Assembly: GCF_963583255.1 (NCBI RefSeq)
Contig: NC_084815.1
Span: 8,665,724 to 8,729,723, forward strand
Length of the DNA: 64,000 nucleotides
Reading direction: 5' to 3'
Source: Pyrus communis
Taxonomy: Eukaryota > Streptophyta > Magnoliopsida > Rosales > Rosaceae
Shown in pieces: positions 57,757 through 64,000 of the stretch (the first letter of the stretch is position 1; every line of letters begins with the position of its first letter). Under the pieces are notes generated by a model. It was not told the origin of the DNA, did no database searches, and saw only the letters and a list, made by a program, of their open reading frames with translations. A program made the position numbers and the translations under genes.

Positions 57757-58322
57757 CCAGCGCCTCAATCCGCGGCCCCAGCCACGTAAGCTGCCCTTGG
57801 CTCTAGCTAAGCCGAGCAGCCCAAGCAGTGGTCCCTGCCACAACACATCCTCGCCCCATGCCAAGCCGACTCCTAGCCACTGCCAGCTGATGTGCTGCAC
57901 CATTTCGATGGTTGTCCCACGACAACACTATCCAAGAAAAAGACAAGGAAAATTAATTTTTTCTTACCTCAGTGCGGCATAGAGCAGATGAAGAAAGCAA
58001 CGAAAGACGATCCTTTGCACGGGCAAGATGTAGAAGATTGCTAGAGGAGGGGAACAAATATCCTTTAAGTTCTCTCTCTCTTGTAGGGTAGAATAAATCG
58101 CTCTCCAAAGTTGATTTAATAACCCACTTAAGGTGGACTTATATAGGCTTTGAGAGAAATTTATTTCCCTTTCCTAGAAGGATCTAATTTCCTATTAAAG
58201 AGGGAATCAACATAAAAATATAAAAAATAAAAAAAGGGAAGGAGTCTTAAGTTTCCTAAAGCAAGAAAATCTCTACACCTATTGCCTTTTTCTGCAAGCA
58301 GCCCAACAGGTGTAGAGGCATT
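57757..58322 (+). other. Tat element 3' region before the LTR
   Basis: A GC-richer start (57757-57920), then AT-rich. GGTGTAGAGGCATT before 58323 is a weak polypurine tract. No gene. Confidence 0.5.
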
Positions 58323-58924
58323 TGTGGAGCCAAAAATAATCAAGAGGTGAGACGTGGATTGTTGAGTGAAAATAACAAAATTACCCTCAAAGCACACCGG
58401 AATTCCTACACGTGAGCAGTGGATAATCATTCTTCAATCAAGTCAAAAATGCCCAAATAGGTATTTATTTTCAAACCTATTTCATCCATCCTCATCATAT
58501 CTTCTCCACAAGGTAACCCCTAAAACATTCCATTTAAAATTATGTTAATTGGTCAATTAATAGATTTATTACCTAATTAATCTATTCATTGTCAATTAAA
58601 CTACCAATTACACTAAAAAAACTCCCAAGAGGCCGGTCACCTTCTCTCCCAAAGGGGGCTGGCCATGCACTATATATTCAACCTCATTTCCTCTAAAAAC
58701 CTAGGTCTTGACTCTTGCTAAACACTCAAAAATTCCCCAAACACTTTTCTCTCAAAATTCTAACTTTGGCACCGGAGGTTCTTCGGCCAAAGCTCTCCCT
58801 CACCCTACCCCCCTTCCCCCCCAAATTCATCGTGGGCACGTGAGACTCTTGGCCTTGACCAAAGGTGTAATTTGTTTTGTCGGTGCAATTTTGTCCAAGA
58901 TTAAGGACGAAGAAATTTGCATCA
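58323..58924 (+). repeat. 3' LTR of the Tat element
   Basis: Starts TGTGGAGCCAAAAATAATC. The end is placed at TTGCATCA by the CA rule but is not confirmed by a target duplication. Confidence 0.7.
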
Positions 58925-59484
58925 TGATTATGGATTGGAATCACAATATACATATATATAAGGCTTAATGAAGGGATCCCCATTGTTTCATAAAAATGGT
59001 GACTAGTTGTGGGGCCCACACCACATCGAATTTCAAGTTGCACCTCATATATCATCCTTGCAAAATATTAGCCAAATAGAAAGTATTTGAGACATCTAAT
59101 TGAGTTCAAAGAAATTGACGAACACTTGTTCTAAGAAAGACATTTAAATTTCATCATGATAATTGAATAGGCAAATGGTTTCGATTGAATTGAATTTTTG
59201 TAACGATGATCTACTAATTGAGACTTACAAAATAAATGGTGTGGATTGTTGAAGTTCTTCATCTGATGATCTACAAATTGAGACTTACAAAATAGACAAA
59301 CAAAACAAAAAGTGAGTGGACCAGTTTTATCACAATTATAAAATCATCATTTAAACATTATAACCCTTGTTTAGAAAACATATATAGCAAAAAACTATAT
59401 AATATAGTACTACCGTAATAGTGAAGTCTCATTCATCAATGTCAAAGAAAAACCATCATGTCAAGTCCAGAAATCATACCTTCT
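58925..59484. other. AT-rich spacer, no gene seen
   Basis: Contains a roughly 70-bp direct repeat (GATGATCTAC..AATTGAGACTTACAAAATA at 59206-59237 and 59263-59294). Nothing else. Confidence 0.4.
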
Positions 59485-59489
59485 GTCAA

Positions 59490-62400
59490 TGTTGTGTTCC
59501 TTTCAAGTGTAAATATATGGATAGTATAATGGCACAAGTAAAGGTGTCGAACCACTGGGACTAATTAGACCCCTACAAATTACTAGCTTTATGTGAACCC
59601 TAACTAAACAATGAAACTAACAAATTGTGTTTGAATTTTGATTTGAAAATTAAAGTAACTTAAAATGCAAGATAATGTAAATATGAATAATAGAATGATT
59701 TAGAAATGATGGGAAATGAACTAGGGATACCGATTTTACCATTACAAGCCAATTCCATGAAAATTAAGTCAAAACACATTCAACTCACCAATCTACAACT
59801 AGGGTTCATTTTACTTATTTATGATCATCCATTTGATATGTGGTTGTGATCAAGTACTCCTAATCTGCAACCTGTGATGTTCAACTTAGATTACCAATTA
59901 AGAATCCATTAAGAACAAGAAAACTTCAAAGAACCAAAGAAATCACATGGCAGGATGTATGCATAGTAGTTTCTTCATTCATTCACATGTGATAGGAGCA
60001 TATTCATGCGACTTAAATGGCTTGTTCTCGTGCATTTACGTTATGTTTCTTTAGTTATTTTAGTCCTTTATGCTTCTTTTGTGTGTTTTCAGGTTCTAAG
60101 GGCTTAAGGAGCAAAGAAGTGCATTTTGGAGCCTTTTGGAGCATTTTTGGGCTAAGGATGGATAGCTTATGTTTGGAGGCAAGGTGTTGGACGAAATTGA
60201 GACACTTTAGGACACAAAACAATGGCCCTAGCCCAATTACATAACCTTGCCGTGGCTTATCCCTTCTCCCCTTCCATTGCCATGCAAACCACCCTATTTT
60301 AGGCCCATTCTATGCACTTAAACCCTAACCCTTTAACCTTGCAGCCCCATTCTATCATTTCAGCACATTCCCTTGCATTTCCAACCTAATCCACATGCAT
60401 TCATCATCATAACCTAGCTGTCATTCCACTCCTTTTGCCGTGCATTCCCTTTCATTTCAGCCAAACCACATGCACATTCAATCATTCTCCCTTGCTGTGC
60501 ACACTCCCATCCCATTTCCAGCTTTCCACAACTTTTCCTAGCTGTTTTGCACATGCATTCCCTTCATTATTTCATCATTGCACCACCAATTCACCCACAT
60601 GCACCCTTTAATCATTCAAACATGCAGCCACATATTCATTCTCCCTTGCCGTGCACACTCCCATCCCATTTCCAGCATTCCATTTCATTATTGCAGCCAC
60701 CATTCACTCTTTAATCCACATGCATTCATCATCATTCACCCTAGCTTTAATTCACATGCTTTCACATTCATTTCCAGCACCAAACATCCCTTTGAGCCGT
60801 GCATCCCCTCACTCTTTAATTATTTCAGCCACATGCACCCATAATCATTCACACCTTGCAGCCACATGCATTCCCCTTTGCATTTCCAGCTTTCCACCAC
60901 CTTCCTAGCTGTCATATTCCCTCTTTTAATCATTTATCCACCTATAAATAAACATCCATTGCAGCCACAAGGGGGGAATCCATTCAGAAATTCATCCATT
61001 CATACACACACCATTCACACAATCCACTTTGTGACGTGCCTTCCCCATCAATCCATTCAGCCATTCCACCACTCCCCATCCATTCATACATAAAACCTAT
61101 CATTCTACATCATCCATAATCCCCAAAACTCACCTTAGACCTTGTGCAGCAACAAAGAGGAAGAGAAGAGGGCCTAAACGTTCATACAATTCAAGTTTGA
61201 GTTGTTGGAATGTTTAGGTGTTTCTTTTCCTTTGATTTCAATGTTTAATTTCAATTCTCTTTGTTTTGTACGTATGAGGAACTAAAACCCCCTTGGCTAG
61301 GGGGGGATTCGAAATACATGTTTATGCTTGCAATATGATTTGATTACTTCTAATTGCGTTTCATAAGTTGTGAATTCAATTTACTTATCTATGTGAATTA
61401 CACTTATTTATGTATGTTTATTGAGAGTGCACGCTTAATTTTCATGCATGAATATGACGCTAGAATATAAGTGAGTTTCACCTAATCGTTACAAACTGAT
61501 ATTCACAAGTAGTAAAAGTTGATGATCTCAATTGTGTTAAGTAAATTTTTGGCATAAGTTTCATGCAGTTCATAGTAACGAGTGCTTCATCAATGCTTAT
61601 GGTTTTCAAAGAACTTAATGATTCTTGCTTGTATCTCTATTATGCAGTTCATATAGGGAACTTGTGGGGAATGCTTTGGGTTGTCGTATGCAATCATCCA
61701 ATTCAATAACGTTAGGAAAATCTGAGGGTTAATTAGTGCAATTCACGGTTAATCTGGGGCGTTGAGAATTCATGGTTTATTGAAAAGCAATTGGAAATTG
61801 TTTTATATGCAAGTATAACATGTGTGGAGATGAACCCCTTGGCTAGCATCCATCCATTCAATTCTATCACAAATTCATATTTACATTCTGCCTAGTTTAT
61901 TAACTTGTTTCGTTATTTCAATTTTCGTCAAATCAAAACCCCCCCTTTACTTTCTTGTTCTTTAGTGCTTAGAATCTGTTTAGTTTATGTTTTAAAGTGT
62001 TTTGATTCAATTTATTACACAAATTCGTCCAAATTCACCAAAGTGCTCAAAACTGCCCAGAAAGTGTTTTTAAGGCAGTTTTGAGTGTTTTGGGTGATGT
62101 TTGAGTCTTTTGGTTTGTTTTAGTGTTTTAAGCGTTTAGTTTCGCATTCTTTGAGTCTAGTTTAGTGTTTTAAACTTTATTTTACGTTTTAGAGTCAGTT
62201 TCCAAGTGATTTGCAATCCCTCCTAATCCCCGGTTAAGAATGATCCCTACTTACATACTTACTACAATTTGACAAAAAGAGGGTTTAATTTGTGTGCGTA
62301 TAATTCTCGCATCAACATGTCTACCAAGATTAAGCATGATGTGTACTATAACCTTGATCAAATAATTTGTAAGTAGCCCTAATGGTGATCAAACATTAAG

Positions 62401-63119
62401 ATAAAGAAACAAATTGAACTATAAAATTAGTGAATGAAACAAGAAAACAGATTGATGAATTGCATACTTTAACTTAATAACATAGAGTAGGTTTGCAAGG
62501 CTACATCGAATTCCCTAGTTATGAACTTAATCACACAACATGATTACAAAATATATAAATATCAAGAACAACATGAGTGAAATTAAAGTTCATAGAAGAA
62601 ACCCCCTTGAAGCAATTTTGATGTTGAACTTCTCCAAGAACAGTGCGGTTGCGTGGTTTCTTCGGTGGCAGCGGATTGTGAAGGGAAATAGTGTTTTGTT
62701 TCTGGTAGAAAGGCTAAAGAAAGAGAAGAGAGAAAGAGCTATGGGCATCCACAAGGGGAAGCTTTTGTAAAAGTGGCTAAAACTCTCAGTTTTATAACGT
62801 TAAAGAGGCTGTTACAGATTGCCAATACATCCCAGTAATTGGGCATTTAATTCCCACATTTTTTGTTGTTATGGGTCTTATAAAGAGCCATATTCATCAC
62901 CATATTCAGTTTCCACTGTTAATTCTTTGTCTACATCAGCATCCTTATTCAATTCTCCACTTTTAGCACCATTTTGCCTTATTTATCCTCAACTAAGCTC
63001 CAAAATACGATTAGCTGCACACTAACACAAAGGAGGGTAAATGCAACTAGTTTAACTCAAAAATATCACAAAGGAACTAGGAATGGATGGTATAAATGTA
63101 TGAAATATATGAGTTATCA
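59490..63119 (-). mobile_element. Solo LTR D of the Gy2 family, interrupted by solo LTR C
   Basis: Minus strand starts TGATAACTCATATATTTC and ends GGAACACAACA, as in the Gy2 LTRs. TSD GTCAA is perfect (59485-59489 and 63120-63124). Net length after removing LTR C and its duplication is 1300 bp. Confidence 0.93.
59990..62314 (+). mobile_element. Solo LTR C, 2325 bp (CATGCA-rich family)
   Basis: Starts TGATAGGAGCATATTCATGC, ends TAATTCTCGCATCA. TSD ACATG is perfect (59985-59989 and 62315-62319). It has the CATGCA-rich segment (60390-60900) and a CCTATAAATAAAC TATA box (60941-60953), but lacks the GATAAG minisatellite and the 118-bp duplication of A and B. Confidence 0.93.
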
Positions 63120-63124
63120 GTCAA

Positions 63125-64000
63125 TCAATCATGCTAACATCCATTAACATAAGTATAACAAGCAGGAAATATACTAGCATCAACTAGTTCAACTCAATAC
63201 CAGTAATAATCATCAACCCTAGCATCCACTGGAACAAATATAACCTACAAACAAATCTATGGCCGAAGATAGCTATACAACTCATCACATAATGACTATG
63301 CGGTGAAAATAGACCACAAATGATCTAAAGATATTCTCAATATCTTCACAAGTATCATCCAAGACTAACATAGTAATATGCATCCACATATTTAGCATAT
63401 ATAAGCATGTATGTATCATAAAAACATTTTAGTTTTTCGAAGGGGTCCACTCGCAGGTAAGCAGAGCGTCCTTCGCAAATAGGCTATTTACCTGTATCCT
63501 TCTGATCCTCAATCAACCTTGTGAATATCAATAAAAGCTAAGATAAGCTTATATCATTATCTTACAAACTAGAAGGTTCAGATCATTGAAGTTCAATGTG
63601 GGATGGGTCCCACATCTAATTCCATTTTTTTGAATAAAATGGGGATGTCTTTCCTTAAATGGCCTATATATTTATATATCTTCTATATATATAAAGTGAG
63701 AAGCTCAAATAGGTGAAGCTTTCAATATTTCAATTATGTCCTGACTTTGATAGAAAAAATAATTAACAACTAACCAATAAAATAGGGATAAAACAGTAAT
63801 ATTGTACCTTATGGAAATACAAACGTGGAAGAGACAAATTCCACTACTTTTGATGCAAATCAGTTTTCACTCAATAATCTATATATCTTTAATCTTCAAT
63901 ATTAGAAAGGCAGAAGGAGAGTTTGGTGTCTTAAGGCTTCACCAAAAAGTTTTGGACTAAAAAGCCCCCCAAACAAAAAAAAATCAAAACTGAGGGAAAA
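63125..64000. other. AT-rich sequence, no gene seen
   Basis: No ORF, LTR end or inverted repeat recognised. Short TA-rich runs at 63665-63695. Confidence 0.35.

Larger units (their letters stand above)
39045..58924 (+). mobile_element. Tat-type Ty3/gypsy element, internally deleted, carrying nested insertions
   Basis: Plus-strand element with a 5' LTR starting at 39045 and a 3' LTR at 58323-58924 (both start TGTGGA(A/G)CCAAAAATAATC). Between them remain only the integrase C-terminus (39550-39693 continued at 52339-52724) and a 3' region with an antisense ORF (53760-54773). The 5' LTR joins integrase at about 39505-39550, so everything from primer site to integrase core is deleted. Cassandra lies inside the integrase and a solo LTR (55063-57751) inside the 3' region. 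ATTAT precedes the 5' LTR and recurs at 58927-58931, two bases beyond my 3' end, so the 3' boundary is uncertain. Confidence 0.8.

Overview
This window is repeat-dense eukaryotic DNA from a dicot plant. The evidence is AT-rich sequence, plant-type Ty1/copia and Ty3/gypsy retrotransposons, a Cassandra TRIM carrying a 5S-rRNA-like block, LINE remnants, a hAT-type MITE and a class I small heat-shock protein pseudogene. The Tat-type antisense ORF and several LTRs look like elements I know from Rosaceae (Malus/Pyrus/Prunus). That placement is inference from memory, not shown by the sequence. I see no intact host gene. The only host-gene material is a broken sHSP gene (8495-9551) and one 26-codon exon of a Rab5-type GTPase (34277-34354).

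Layout, left to right. 1-6642: decayed Ty3/gypsy element on the minus strand (gag, PR, RT, RNase H, IN, polypurine tract, start of the 3' LTR). It is fused at about 6642 to the LTR, primer site and gag start of a copia element (to 7292). 8495-9551: sHSP pseudogene split by a 579-bp hAT MITE (8647-9225). 10245-26168: an internally deleted gypsy element (minus) holding a 10.5-kb copia-like element (12124-22600, minus, gag ORF only), which holds a solo LTR (14884-16376). 26184-30840: LINE on the minus strand, broken by two oppositely oriented solo LTRs (26640-28084 and 28155-29832). 30970-33772: 2.8-kb solo LTR. 33778-39044: plus-strand LINE fragments, the Rab5 exon, and a 1.45-kb tandem duplication with a foldback MITE in each unit. 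39045-58924: a Tat-type gypsy element (plus). It contains Cassandra (39694-52338), which contains a 12-kb copia-like element (40051-52052), which contains a solo LTR (47583-50528); a further solo LTR sits at 55063-57751 and an antisense ORF at 53760-54773. 59490-63119: a solo LTR holding another solo LTR (59990-62314). The last 0.9 kb shows nothing.

Most insertions were delimited by canonical TG...CA ends plus 5-bp target-site duplications read directly from the sequence (AAATT, ATGGA, CCAAG, TGATC, GTTTT, ATTGT, TCTTC, TTACC, ACATG, GTCAA). The order of events is therefore well supported.

The most interesting system is the pair of copia-like elements. Both have LTR pairs about 99% identical by eye, so both moved recently. 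One keeps an intact Gag with almost no pol; the other has gag and pol decayed almost beyond recognition. Their leaders nevertheless share a 22-nt motif three times with the same spacing (84 and 109/110 nt), an adjacent inverted repeat and a conserved LTR block. This looks like a cis-signal system kept by selection in non-autonomous elements that are mobilised in trans.
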